From Metallyticus violacea (lineage: Eukaryota; Arthropoda; Insecta; Mantodea; Metallyticidae), in contig CM060834.1 of assembly GCA_030762175.1 (NCBI GenBank), forward strand, positions 24,664,001-24,728,000: a DNA stretch of 64,000 bases, given 5' to 3'. Numbering within the stretch: the stretch's first letter is position 1; every line of letters starts with the position of its first letter. This document shows positions 47,085 to 60,332 of this stretch, piece by piece. Below the pieces are notes generated by a model. The model was not told the DNA's origin. It did no database searches and saw only the letters and a list, made by a program, of their open reading frames with translations. Position numbers and translations under genes: made by a program.

Positions 47085-48699
47085 CTAAGTTTCAAAAGAA
47101 AAATCATGCAACATAAACAAAGTGCATCAAAACCATTAGTAAAAAAAATATGTTACTAGTTCTGATATTTGCCATTGTTTATTATGATGTGTATTTTGCC
47201 TGTTTTTAATCAGAGAAGTTTGAAACATAATGCATCTTAATTGCATTATGTAACGACAGGCTATGTAATTATTTTTGCAACAATTAACTGTACAGCACTG
47301 TGCATATTTTCACTAATTATAATCTTGAACATTTTTTCATAATGAACTAGATTACTAGATGCTGGAATTACAATAGCAAACAAAGATAAAAGAGATAAGC
47401 AGTTTTTTTTATCATATTTTAAATTTCCATAGATAAGTTGTTGATTCATATTTCAATTTCAATTTCAGTTCTATATAATACTGGCTCCCAGTAATTTAGG
47501 CTAGTAACATATTTTCCATTTAAATGCAAACACACACAGTTTAAAGGAGTAGCAATGCAGTCATTTTATTAGTTACCTTGTTTTTAGGAAAAAGAAAAAA
47601 GAAGTTAAAAAAACTATCATCCAATGTTATCTTTAAAACACACACAACTTCTATGAACATTGCCATATATTATGCTAAACAAAATGGCTGCATTCTAACA
47701 CTATAAAAACCAATCTTTTCTATAGAGTTAAGAGGAGAATTAGAGATAGCGACTAACATATCAGCAAATTAAAGGTTAATCAACTCACTGACTTTGATAG
47801 GCCATAAGCCTACAGCTGCATGCAATTCTATGCCTGTTTTATAAAGGGCATTATTTATTTTCTACCCACTACATAACCATTTCCCATAAATTAATAAAAA
47901 AAGGGCGAGAAAATAAACATTACCATTTTATAGTTTTTAACAATTACTGCAACAGATATTGTAACAGTAATATAACAATTACAATATAACTCAGAAATTG
48001 GGTCCATATGCAGCGAGTAACTGATAGCAACAAATAAGAAAGGAATATAACATTAAACATGGTTGGAGATAGGACAGGTATTCAAATATAATTAATATCA
48101 TGGTATCAAAACAGCATTAAAAAGGAAGGAAATTGAAGCAAACTAACCTTTTATTTTATCCCTTAAGTATAAGATGCTTAAACTTTAAACTCAACTATAA
48201 TGCAGTCAGGATGACTAACTGTCCTACTTTAGATAGAACTTTTATACTTTGTAATGTACTTTTTGATTGTCTTACTTCATTGCACAAATTCCTTCTTTGT
48301 TATCTACTTAGCTCCCAAATTTATCCTTAATTGTATTGTCAATTGTGTAAGTGTTTATATATATATTGTTTTAAATACAGAATAGATGTTACTTATAGTC
48401 TTTCAATCAGCTGTGTTTAATAATCACCTATGAATACTACAAATTGATAGTGGCCAATAGTGTCCAGAGAATATAAAGTACCTGCAATTGGATGTTTAGA
48501 AGAATGGTATGATTTTTGAAAGGTTTAGTTCTAGCTGTTTGTGGTTGGTAATACAGCAAGATCTCACCAGTTTCAAATTTGACAATGAGAAAATCAACCT
48601 TGTTTTTGATTCTTTACTCATTGTATAATAATATGTTTCATGACGTGCCATTAGCTAAAAAATAGAAAGCATTCAGCAGTGATGCTGATTTTGAATCTA

Positions 48700-49985
48700 C
48701 ACCTATAGACCAAGCGTGGGTGAAAGGACTGGGGAATGGATATTTTGCATTGTAGCTATGGTGATTAAAATAGGAGTACCTCAGGGATCTGTACTGGGTT
48801 CATTATTATTTCTGATATATGTAAATGATTTGCCTAATTTTGGCAAATTTAACATTATATCATATGCTGATTATACAACCCTGTTATTCCCTTGTAAATC
48901 TCTTACTGGATTAGAACAAATTATAGCAGAACAATCAAATACCAATAACAAATACTACTAAGTAATAATTAACACTAAATATGCAAAAAACTAAAACACT
49001 TATGTTTCACTACTGCATAAATAGGCATGAGAATCTAGACATAAATGTTATAAATAATGGAGCAAAAGAACAAGTTAATCATATAAATATCTTGGGAGTC
49101 ATTAACTTTCAAACACCATGTAGACTACATTTGTAACAAAGTGAGCACATGTAAGGAAATTATCACAATATTTAAATTCAGATAGTTGAAGTTAGTATAT
49201 TATGGTTCAAATTGGAATAAATTTGATTATAGATAATGTCTTCTGGAATTGCCGAAGGCACTAATTCTAAATGTTATATTTAAAACCAATGTTTTTTTAA
49301 GTTAGGTTTATTTTGTTATACAATTTTGTATGTTGGTATATGAGAAATAAATAGATTTCAAATAAATATTATGGTTTAATCTATCTGTATTTTTGTTATG
49401 CAATTGAGGTTTGGGGATGTAAATGTGTATAAATATGAATAGACTACTAATCCTCCAAAAAGAGTTGTTTGAATGTATATATAAGGTAGACAGGATAGTA
49501 TTAGGTAAAAATATTTTTAAGGAATCTAAAATGTTATGACTATAATATGATTATATGTTTGTAAGATGTTCTATTTGTTGTTAAGAGTAAACAAGACAAG
49601 ATCCTAAACAAGGACTGCCACAACTATAGCACTCAAACTCAGAACAATTATTATCTAAATGTAAACAAAAAGCTAGTGAAAGAGATTCAAGAGTTGGTAA
49701 ATTTTTCTATAATAAACTGCCACTAACAATTAAAAGTCAAAGAGGGAAAATGATTCAAAAGGATTGATGGATAAATGTGTATATAGGATAAATTAATTGT
49801 AAATATGTATATAAAATTTAGTAAATGAAAATATCCCATTATTATATGGGATAAATTTGCCTCTTGCATTACATTGTTTGGTTTATCAATGTATTTTGTG
49901 ATTAATGTATTTTTTGACAATGACAAACTGAAGTCTCGAGTTTATGGTCTGCAATAAAATATTATTATTGTTGTTGTAAAACTCA
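48700..49985 (+). pseudogene. Non-LTR retrotransposon relic (reverse transcriptase)
   Basis: The frame at 48716-48961 contains '[20 protein letters not shown]', then '[12 protein letters not shown]': the RT motif [17 protein letters not shown] and the catalytic YADD, with the second Asp altered to Tyr. Beyond the stop, diverged pieces continue ('HINILGVINF', then FYNKLPLTIKSQ near 49715), typical of Jockey/CR1-type carboxy ends. It ends at a GTT/ATT microsatellite near 49970. It is 5'-truncated and inactive. Confidence 0.8.
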
Positions 49986-50012
49986 ATAGGAATCAACACA
50001 GCAAAAAATATG

Positions 50013-50206
50013 TAATTTTTGTATAAACCTATTTCAAACCAGTTAAAACTTCTTTCCCAAGAGAAAGTTTAAATTTTTAAAATGGTTAGAATAGTTATTC
50101 TACACTCTTGAGTGTTTCACTCTATTTTAACCACAAGCCGTTTTAAAATTTTAAACTTTCCCTTGTGAATGAAGTTTTGACTGGTTTGAAATAGGTTTAT
50201 ACAAAA

Positions 50207-50210
<4 letters not shown>
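50013..50210. repeat. Fold-back/MITE element of about 200 bp
   Basis: 'tttttgtataaacctatttc' (from 50016) is mirrored at 50188-50207, and pairing continues inward through 'aaaccagt..aaaacttc' and 'agtttaaa'. Nearly the whole element is one inverted repeat with a loop around 50095-50120. No coding sequence is present. It is followed directly by an (ATT)n(GTT)n tract. Confidence 0.88.
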
Positions 50211-50248
<38 letters not shown>

Positions 50249-50269
50249 GTTGTTGTTGTTGTTGTTGTG
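50208..50269. repeat. (ATT)n(GTT)n microsatellite
   Basis: A direct trinucleotide run abutting the fold-back element. It may have arisen from the element's end. Confidence 0.95.
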
Positions 50270-53200
50270 TTTTTATATCCATTTTCATCAAATGCAAGTG
50301 TTGAACATGTATTTTCCCTCATGAATGAAACAGACTTAAAACTGTTTTCTCTGTATTTTATTTTATTTGATTTATTTAGATTGCAAGTTCTTGTCAATTA
50401 AAACTGTAAAACTGTATTCCATGCAATAATTACAAACAGTAATATAAAAATATTTGTTCAAAGGGTTGTTTACATATATTTATCTTAAAACTGATTAGAA
50501 ACTTGAAATGGTGGGTTATATTAAATTTTTGCTTTATATGTAAATTGAACCATGTCCTACTTTGCTGCTCCACTTAGTTGGTCACTATGGATGCAGTATA
50601 ATTAATGAAGTTCTACTAAATCTATTTTGCTTGTGAGTCACAATAACCCTAAATTTTCAGCAAAATGTTTATATAAATAAGCAGGTTGTCAGAAACATAC
50701 ATCACAAGAAATAGAAAAAAGTAAATATACAAATAAAAATATGCACAAGGTTGCAAATTATGTCTGTACAGGAGAAAGTGTAGCTCTTTTCCATAATATT
50801 TTCTTTGGAATGCAAGTTTTAATATTGTGGTTGCTGATGGCCAACACTTCTCCTCTGTGGAAAATTACTGTCATTTGTTTTTGTAACTCATTAAGTTGCA
50901 TATCTAAACTACACCATGTGATTCTGCTCATCCTGAAGATTGATAGTTACTTAAACTTTTCATTTCATGAAAACATGGCAAAATACAGGCATTTCTTACT
51001 TTCTTTAGCTTTTGCTGCATGCTTATTTATTGCCATATTGTTTTTACCAACTTCTACAATACTTGCAGCTAATTTAAGCAACATTTAGAACAGAAATTCA
51101 GTAATGGCAGTATTTACAATAGAAATTCATGATAAAAATGTGTTGATGCTTATGAGTACACATTAATGTAGCTGAACTCACAAAATATTATTAAAAATAC
51201 GGTTTGTGCACATCATACTCGAGAAGAATTAGAGAACTGTCAGTGGTGTTTGCATATAAATACAGTATTCATTTTAGAAAAGAAATGCTTATGAATAATG
51301 CTAGAGTTCAACTCAAAATGTCCATGCATGTGAATATTAGGAGGGGAGAAAAAAAAAGCAGTTACTTCATTTGTTCACCACGTTATATTACTTGTTAAAA
51401 ATTCAAATGACCTTGTACAGAATGAGTTACTGTGGGAAGCTCATACTAAAAGATATTAATATAATTGTTGTGGAGCTATATATTAAGTTGATCTGAAATC
51501 CATGAATGGAAAAAATTCAAAATGCATTAAAAAAAAACTAATTATTGAACTCTTTATAGGATACATGAATTTTTAACTTAGCTAATAGGTTAGAAGCACT
51601 GCTTGTGATTCAGGTGGCCCATTTCTTGCCTGATTACAGACTTACTGTTCATAGTTCAATCACCAGCAACAACAGGAATATTTTTTGCTCTTGTTTTCAG
51701 ACCAGGTTCACTTAGCTTCCAAATAGGTACCTGGGGGTTTCTATTGCATTACCTTCTCTAGGAATTCAGTGAGTAGTGGTGATATGCTTTCATTTTATGG
51801 GTTGAGTGTGCAATTTCTTAGTCACTTATTTCAAGTTTTGTAAGCCTATCCAGGAGACAGCTTATCTTTTTGTGTTGGCCCTGTTGAATACACAGAAGAT
51901 TTTCTGATCTATTTTTTTCTTATTCTACATTCTAGGAGTTAAATTTGTAATTATATTAAATATTTTTTTTTCCTGTATATATGAAATATTTTATTCATAT
52001 ATATGGCATATACATTGTTTAGATTTTTGTAGTATGTTCATTAATTATTTATGAAAAGAATACTGGTTTGAGAAGTTTCTACAAGCAAGTCTTGTATTTT
52101 AATCTGATTGGTGGTTGGAGTTTTCCCACCATTGTCGCAAGTCATGGGGAATGTTAGGAAAGCGTTAAGTTGGATATATACCACAGAATAGATATGTTGT
52201 TTGCCACATTTTGCCCTCAGCCCAGAAGCATGCAAACCTTTAGTCACTATAATAAAATCAGGTAGGTAGAAATCATTAGCATTTACTCTTTGATAACCTG
52301 AACATTTATAATAAATGCTATATTATGTGGTAGTGCAAAAACAAGTGTGTTATAATTTAATAAATTTACTTTCATATTTGTCAAGCTAGTAGTACACACA
52401 TAGGGAAACACCATATAGCTATGTCTTCATGATATCACTACATAATATAGGATGATTCTCTTGCTAGAGGCCCTGGAAGACTATTATAAACAATAGTATG
52501 AAGCTCTAGTGAGAGAATCACTCTGATTTGTAGACAAAGGAATCAAGAGACATGACGATCACTTTTACTTGTTGTAAACATTTATTTTACATAGCATAGA
52601 TTCATTTCTTAGAAATGATACCTACTGCAGATAAAGGTTGCTTGAAGTTGTGGGATGTCCTTTTTCTCTCTCACTGAACAGCTTTCTCTTTCCCATAATG
52701 AAGAATTCCAAGTGCAAAGTTATCATGAGAGAGCTCTATCATTTATCTTATATTTGTAACATACATTTTTTTATTTTAATCAACATATATCACTATAGCA
52801 CCTATCTAAATGCTTTCTGTTAAGAGTAAATTTCTATACAAATGAAAGTAAGAATCATACTTCATTAATACTACCCTCATTCCAAAAATGCGGTATAGAT
52901 GTGAATACATTGAATGGAACAGATGTAATTTACTGATATACAACTGACATAACAAGAGAGTAATGCCATTATAAACCAAACGAGTCTTCCCTGGGATTGA
53001 AGTTCTGCATTAGATCCATATTACTAGATAGAGAATAATTCTGGTAAGAAATATTAATGTCATTTCACTTAAATTCTTCTACTATTTTCTTTGGAAAACA
53101 TTACATCTAAAGACACAAAGGTTTGACCTGTACAGCACATTAATCAATAATGGATTTTGAACTTGATTGTTTGGAAAGAGTCATATTTTACTTCCATTCA

Positions 53201-54174
53201 AAGGTTAAATTTTTAACAGAAAAATTTGAGTTAATTGTGGAAATAGATTTCTTTGTTTTTGCACTATTAAACTTGTATTTATAAAAGAGAAAACAGATCC
53301 AATACAATTCTGATCAAAAATAAATAAAGAAAATTTGAGTGATGTATGCAACTATGGTGATTACTAAGGCAACAATAACACCCTCAAAATTCATTGTACT
53401 CAAATTATAAAATGTTGATAAATATTTTAGATCTTTATATAAATTGTTTTACAATTGTTTGAGGATTTATATTTAATCTAATATTACAAGAAAAGAAAAC
53501 AAAGCATATGGATTAAGAGATTAATAAGAGAAGTAATACTAAGATTTGAGGAAAGGATGGGCTTGGGAAAGCCATCAGACTTTCTGCAAAGATCAAAGTT
53601 TCTATAAAAGATCTTTGAATGCATGATACATTTTTGTAGATATTTATTTTAGACAATTCTGACGTTGACTGCTAGTACAAACAGGCACAGAATTGACATG
53701 TCTAATACGAATGCAGCATTTTGATGCAAACTAAAGACTAAGTTCAAAACATGTTTAACATTTAGTAGTGCACTTATGTAATCCATGCTGCTATTTGCTA
53801 ATATTTCTAATCACTATTGAATCTATCTATTTAGTCACATATAAAGCAGTGATTTCATAAATGCGGACTATATATAAACTATTATCAAAATCTAGCAACA
53901 TTAAGCCTTGCACTCACATTGCTGCATGCCACTTAATCTATAAGCTAATAATGCTATAGGAAATATATAATCAACACTTACCTTCATCTTGTTTTCTGAA
54001 ACTATAATGGCTATAATAAGGTTGATATTGCACACAAATTTATACTCCTCTAAGCGAACATTCTGATTATCATCTACATTTCTGATATTTACATAATTTG
54101 TGAAGCTTAATAATTTGTTTATAAGGGGTTGCTGCAAGATATGAAATGCCCTCAAATCATTTTGAGATGATATA

Positions 54175-54848
54175 CAGTGAGGTTATTTGAACTAAGAGTT
54201 TGCAGATCGTAGCTTCATACTAGAGAAACCAATCTAGGCCATATAATGCAAGTGTAAGTAGCAGTTTATAGTTAGAGGGAAGCTTTGTCAGTGAATGATT
54301 GTGCATTTCTGATTTACTTGATACTTTCATTGTATATACCTTGTGTGCTAATGTTCTTCATTAGTTATGTCACTACACAAATATAGTCTTGAAGATCCAA
54401 TTTTATGTACAATATATATGTAAAAATAGATTCTTGCAGAGAGGTGGAAAGGAAATTTGCAAAAAAATAAGCCTGGCAATCATGTTTAAGGTAGAGAAAC
54501 TATTCACCAGCTTGTTAAAACATTACAAGAAACAGGATCTCTCGATGACAAACTTATATTGAACCATAGTGTCCTTGTGGGGAAAAGTTAAGATGAAATA
54601 CAGAAATTTCTTAAGCACATTCTGGCAATGTATTGCTGTTGATAAGAATTATTTTCAACATCAGTTATAACACAGGTTAGTGCTTATTATCATCAGTTTT
54701 AAATACAATATCATTTTATACTTTCAGCAAAAATTTAAATACTAAAATAAAAATACTAAACTTTACATGTGGCAACTCTATGTATATAGCATACTTTCCC
54801 AGCAAGCAGCAATACTCAGGTGGTCCATTTTTCAAATAACATCACATC
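54175..54848 (-). repeat. TIR element (Tc1/mariner or pogo type), copy 1, opposite orientation to copy 2
   Basis: The left terminus 'cagtgaggttatttgaacta' follows TA, and the right terminus 'ttcaaataacatcac' is near 54832-54846. Internal sequence (for example 'ttagtgcttattatcatcag' near 54677) is the reverse complement of 57925-57960, so the copy is inverted relative to 57765-58437. The lengths (674 and 673) agree closely. A SINE A is inserted at the right end. No intact transposase was seen. Confidence 0.72.
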
Positions 54849-55133
54849 GCCATGGGTGGCCAAGTTTGTTCAGGTGCAGATTCACGAGTGCAGATTCATG
54901 AGTGCAGAGTCTGGAGTTCGATTCCCCACAGGAACATCCACCCTGACTTCCAGGTTTTCTCAGTCCTCATAAATGGCAAATGCTGGGGAGGTACCCTAAA
55001 TTTAGGCCTGGAATGCTTCTTTCCTTTAAAAAAAATCCTTTGGCAGTTTTCCATTTCATTTCATGTATCATCAGTGTCCACCTCCTGTGGTGCCCCAGCA
55101 GTTAAAAGGGGTATTAAAACACTATTAAAAAAA
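54849..55133 (+). repeat. SINE family A with duplicated anticodon-loop segment, CpG-decayed
   Basis: The head contains a local direct duplication ('gtgcagattcacgagtgcag', then 'attcatgagtgcagagtctg'), and the B box is 'gagttcgattcc'. The body and tail match the family. Most CpGs read TG or CA. It inserted at the end of the TIR element. Confidence 0.85.
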
Positions 55134-55218
55134 TCACTAAAGCACATTAATGTTTTCTTTAACATCAAAGCTTCAATATATTATAGTACAATAAATTCTT
55201 CCAATTTAATCCTAATGC

Positions 55219-55530
55219 TTTTTTTTTGTTGATTTGTTTTTATTTATGGACTCTCTAACATCTCAGGTCATCAGCATCCCATTCAATTTAGGGCATAAAA
55301 TGGCCGACAAATTTTGCTCAGAGGCCTCTTTTTTCAGGCTTGAGATTCTTTATCATGCAGTAAATGTATGACACGGGACCCTAGGCTTTACTTCCCTTCC
55401 AAAGGAAGCCATACTTAGGATTTTTACGCCCCGAAAAAATCCATCGATCCTGGCCAGGTTTGAACCTGCGACCTTGGGTGTAGAAGGCAAGTATGGTTAC
55501 CACTATACCACTACACCACTAGGACCGACG
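55219..55530 (-). repeat. SINE family B, full length, 10-bp target duplication
   Basis: A minus-strand copy from a T-run to the head complement ('ggttaccactataccactac'). The exact direct repeat 'atcctaatgc' is at 55209-55218 and 55531-55540. CpGs are partly decayed ('cagcatcccattcaatttag' for cagcgtcccattcaattcag). Confidence 0.92.
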
Positions 55531-55779
55531 ATCCTAATGCAAAATATATCATTAAACATTATTTTAACAAGCTTCTGTGTGATTTACATCTTTCTTCTTC
55601 CATCTTTCTTACTGATATGCTGTAGCTTTGGATATAATGTTTATTGAGATTTCTGCACTGTTGGTTAAAACTTTCTAGATTGTCTTTCATTTCTAAGAAT
55701 GATTCTAAGCTTACAAACATTCAATATTAAATATATTTATGTCAAAATAAATATCAACATCATTCATATTATTGCTTGC

Positions 55780-56500
55780 TTACTTACTGTTAAAGAATTT
55801 GGCAAAAGATAATATAAGTAAAAAAGAGGTAACTTTCTACAGTGCTTGGAAATATATCCAATTGTACAGTTTAATACTCTATCCAGCAAAAGTTTTTGAA
55901 TGGGTTACATTTTTTCTGACTTCATTAATACCTTTTTCTTCCATAAAAAATATAGTGCCAATGACTTTCTAAATAAATTTATAAACAATATAAAAATTTA
56001 TTTTTCTTTTGTTTGTTACCTTATGAACAGATAGTGTACTGAAGAATTAACAATGAATGCCCATTTCACAATATTTTACATTTTTCTACAATTTAGCATG
56101 TCTTCATCATGAGTAATAAAACACAAAAAAGCTATTGAGCACTTACCCAATAAAGTTGTGATATAAAATGTTTTTAATAAATTCTGTGACAGATTTATAT
56201 GATTCTGAAATGAGTGACACTATAGGTATGGAAGAAGTGGAGCCTATGTTGTGATTAATATCATCTATAACATCCATGTAAGTAAAATCAATTATTGACC
56301 ACTTTAAAGATTCTCAGAAGTCTATGATATATCAGAAGTCTATGATATATTATGTCTTAATTTTTGTATTTAGTTTCTTTAATGCATAGCTAGGACTTAA
56401 CTATTATGCAAAATAAAACTTTGGATGCATTTTTCATGAATGCTTTGGCAGAATGATGCATTCTGATTTAAAATCTTTTGTTTAAATCACATTATTATTT
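55780..56500 (+). repeat. Diverged dispersed repeat, copy 2 (pairs with 37.6-38.8 kb)
   Basis: It shares ordered blocks with the first copy, such as 'ttccataaaaaatatagt', 'catgtcttcatcat', 'gttgtgattaatatcatct', 'aacatccatgtaa' and 'gcattctgatttaaaat'. It has the same orientation. No gene or transposase motif is visible. Confidence 0.6.
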
Positions 56501-56536
56501 CATTGGATAGAATATTAATATAATTTTAACATTAAA

Positions 56537-56770
56537 ATGTTAATTGGAACTTGCACAGTGAAGCCGATCATAAAATTGGTATTATTGTATGATTTAGTTG
56601 AATTTTAGCCAAGCTGATGATGAGAAAGAAATGTTCTCGAAACCGGTTCTATATATAAGTGAAAGTAAGTGAAGCATTAACAGTGTGTAGTTCAACTAAA
56701 TCATACAATAATATCAATTATAAGATTTTTAAAATTTATTTGTCAGTTCAGATTACATATTGCAATTATA
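56537..56770. repeat. Fold-back element (family F1), second copy
   Basis: It begins with 'gttaattggaacttgcacag', as at 36950. The arms 'attattgtatgatttagttg' (near 56580) and the complement near 56692-56711 form the inverted repeat. The centre carries an intact hammerhead-like core. Confidence 0.72.
56614..56649 (+). ncRNA. Candidate hammerhead ribozyme
   Basis: CTGATGA (56614-56620), stem II GAGAA / TTCTC with loop AGAAATG, GAAA (56639-56642), then the palindromic ACCGGT followed by TC. The core nucleotides match a type I hammerhead. Position 17 would be U, less usual than C but tolerated. The stem III palindrome suggests a dimeric fold, as described for Penelope-associated hammerheads. Stem I pairing is weak here. 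Confidence 0.45.
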
Positions 56771-57764
56771 TATTTTTATGATTTTAAATCTTTTATTAGG
56801 CCTAGAGTAAAGAAATATGCTACATATGGTGTTCAATCAGTAAATTTATAAGGAAACAAATGAATAATTAGCCAAACCTCCATAAAACGAATAGCAAAAA
56901 TAATGATAATCCCAGATGTACCTAACAATTTTATATGATCCAAATGATTTCCTATTTTTATAATATTGTATGCTCTCATTACAATGATGAAACAACTTTG
57001 GCATCACTCTGTTATAATACATTTTAAACTTAACTGTTAACATACATACCTACATTATGTTTTGTCTCTGGAAGAAAAAAAAAACAAAGAATATTTCCAG
57101 AATTTTTCATTGTCAGCTTTTTTCACTGATTGGAGTCCTTGTAATTTTTCCACTCTCTTACAAATAAAAAAATTTGTGGTGATGGACAGTTAATGTTTGC
57201 AAAAACAATTAGCATAAGTCAGATAATGGATATAACCAGATGTTGCTTTCAGTAATTGTCTTTTCAGTGAAATGATGAAGATGATGTTTTGTCTGTATCA
57301 TTTCTCATCAAATGGACAGATACATATATTTTGGTAATCAACACACAAAAGAAGTTTTGTGCCGTTCTATCTCTATTTAAAAGTGAATCCATAAAATCAT
57401 TTTAATTAAGCAAACTATAAAATGGAGGAAAAAAATATCCTGGAGGGAAAGAAAAAGAAAAGAAAGCCTTTCCTTCTTAAGAAGGAAAATTATTGTTATT
57501 ATTTTTATTTATTTATTTTTTTTGTAAATCCTGATATAATTTGCTGTAATACACTGAATTTTAAGATTTTTAATAAATTACTGCATTGGCTGTAATTGGT
57601 TAACCTAAATTACATGGTATACAACAGCAATTGAAATTAAGTTCCTACTGTATTACAACTTCTCAATATAACAATAACCATGGTATAATGATTAATTCAT
57701 TAAGTTCACCAAAAATTATTTTAAGCCTGATTTTGAAAATCATATTACTTCATTCCTGCTTATA

Positions 57765-58437
57765 CAGTGAGGTTATTTGAGTTATGAGCCATTTGAGCAC
57801 AACTGCTTACTGGGGAAGTATATTCACTGCAACCAGAGAAAGGGACATAAGAGACGCTGGGCATAAAGTTAGTATTTTATTTTAGTATTTACATTTATAC
57901 TGAAAGCATAAAATAATACTCTATTTAAAACTGATAACAATAAGCACTAATCTGTGTTGTAAAAGAAGCTGAAAATGATGCCCTTCAGGGGCACTACATT
58001 GTTGGCAACTGCATAGGAAATTCCTGTATATCATCTAATTTTCCTTCCATAAGAATATGGTGGTTAGGAGCACATTTCTTGTTATTTAAGAAACTCTCTC
58101 TTCTAACTTTTTAACAAGTTGGCAGACAGTTTCTCTGCCTGGAACAAGTTTGCCAGAATATTTACTTGCAAATTGTGTCACCATTTCTTTGCAACAATCT
58201 GTATCATCATCTTTAATACTATGTTATATAGTGGCATAACTAACAAAGAACAATTAGTACACAACAATTTACACACAGTGAAAGCAACGAGTAATACAAG
58301 AGTGCATAATCACTACCCGACAAAACCTTCCTCAAACCACAAGCTGTTACCTGCACTTGCATTATGTGGCCTTGATGACTTGCTTCTCCCAGTACACAGC
58401 CACATTCTGCCAACCTGTAACTCAAATAACCTCATTG
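57765..58437 (+). repeat. TIR element (Tc1/mariner or pogo type), copy 2, 673 bp
   Basis: The terminal inverted repeats 'cagtgaggttatttgagtta' and the complement ending 'ctcaaataacctcattg' are flanked by TA at 57763-57764 and 58438-58439. It is non-autonomous: the open frame at 58119 has no transposase motif. It has the same family and the same length as 54175-54848. Confidence 0.82.
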
Positions 58438-58985
58438 TAACATAAAACAGTCTTTTGTCCTTGAAAAAAAGAGGACTTTACAGATTAAAAATAGTGCACC
58501 AACATTGTTGATGTGCTCCTAATTACAATCAGCCTTTTCTTATGAGATAAATGTTTAAAAAAACAAATGGCAAAGACATTTTTTCCTTGATAGATGAAAG
58601 AAGCTTTTTCAAATAACAGACACCAAAGTAAAATCAAATTTCACAACTGCCCATACAATTAAATAGATAATTTTGTCTTAATGCCAGCATAAAAATATAC
58701 TGAAAAGCATTTAATTACGTTTAAATTAAATAATTTTAACTCCCTTGCAAAAGATATAGTTAGACTTGAGGGCTTTGTTTTCCACAGTTTAAGGAGCTTG
58801 AATAAAGTTAATGCCAAATGAATGATGGACTATGTATATGCAAATGTATTACATTGATAATGGAATGTTTCGACTTTTATGGTTTTTCATTTAAAACTCT
58901 CCATGAGAGATTGATCTAAAGTTTGTGTGTGGTGCCTGTATAATTGTTGTTATTCTTATTATTATTTTAATTTTAATTTTTATTA

Positions 58986-59023
<38 letters not shown>

Positions 59024-59303
59024 GAGTAGTGTTTATTGCCTGTTTTCACTACTGAGGTACCACAGGTGATGGACACTGATGATAATATCAAATGAAATGA
59101 TAAATTGGAAAAGGATATTTTTTTAAAGGAAGGAAGCGTTCCAGGCCTAAATTTAGGGTACCTCCCAGGCATTTGCCATTTATGTGGACTGAGGAAAATC
59201 TGTAAAAAACCTCAATCAGGGGGATGCTTCTGGTGGGATTCAAACCCAAGACCTTCTGCTCATGAGTCCATGCCTTAACGACCTCGGCCATCCATAGCAG
59301 TGT
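59024..59303 (-). repeat. SINE family A, CpG-decayed, next to (ATT)n
   Basis: A full-length minus-strand copy starting after an (ATT)n run (58976-59022) that replaces the usual T-run. The head complement reads 'acgacctcggccatccatag'. Ancestral CpGs are mostly lost in the tail ('gtgtttattgcctgttttca'). Confidence 0.9.
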
Positions 59304-60332
59304 ACCTGCATAAGCCAGCACATTAAATATCCCCTATTAAATGAAGGTTTCAACAGAATTATTTTCTTTCCTTTTCAGATGCAGCTTATTTTTGAAAGGG
59401 TGTTGGCAAAATCTGCTTAGCTCAAATATTAGAGAGGCCAAGAAGATAATGCCTAATGCTGCCAATGACTTCACATTTACATATAATAAAATCTGCTGTT
59501 TTTTAGTTCACAACAATGAATGATTAATTCTATATACATACTTCAAAATTGCTTTGTTTAAGAAATTTTGGAATTATGAGATTCATTATTTAAAAGATGA
59601 ATAAAAGAATATATATTGCACTACTCAAGACGGTTTTAAAAAAGAATAAACATAATTTATCTCTCTCCTCAAGATATTTTACTATAATTGGAGAGTATAT
59701 TTTAATGACTGATATTCAAATTAAATACTCATATTTACTATAAAAGGTCTCATTAGAGTAGAGGTGTGCAGTTTATGTAATTTAGGAGCACTATCAGATG
59801 CCCTTTTTCTGATCTAAGACTTCTACTAGGACTATGGAAAATACTAAAGCTCATACTTAGTTTTAATGTAATTTTCTTACCTCTTGTTGTTGTGTTCCAT
59901 TAGTGGCAGCCATTTTTAAAAGAACATAACACTGTTTTACATAAATGTTTAGTAAAGTGTATATATAAAATAATTCAGAATTTCTTGCACCTTGAAATAA
60001 ATTTTGCATTAATGAGCACCTTCACATTAAGTATTCAGAAAAATGGAATTCCAAACATCAAAATGGAATTCAGAAAAACTTAAGTCATCATAATGTTATC
60101 AACTTCTTATCACAGTTATAATTAAAATTTTACATGCCATTATCATTACATTTTAATGTGAGGAGAACATTTGACATTTATGCTCCCTCTACTGCTAGTA
60201 CTTAAAGTGTAGTAATTACTAAGTAGTTAATAGTGCTTATCATAGCTGTGTTGTCTATATAGATGAACCACCTTATTCTGCATAAATGCTCTCATTTCCT
60301 AGACCTACATATTTCAATAAAAATACTTAATA

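Noticed and set aside
51600..51790. Possible tRNA-like B box (gttcaatcacc) as a further SINE
   Set aside because: The A box is not convincing, and no copy of the surrounding sequence was seen elsewhere in the window.
8668..59303. tRNA genes at the SINE heads
   Set aside because: Each tRNA-like sequence is continuous with a conserved SINE body and tail, often with target duplications, and the cloverleaf is imperfect.
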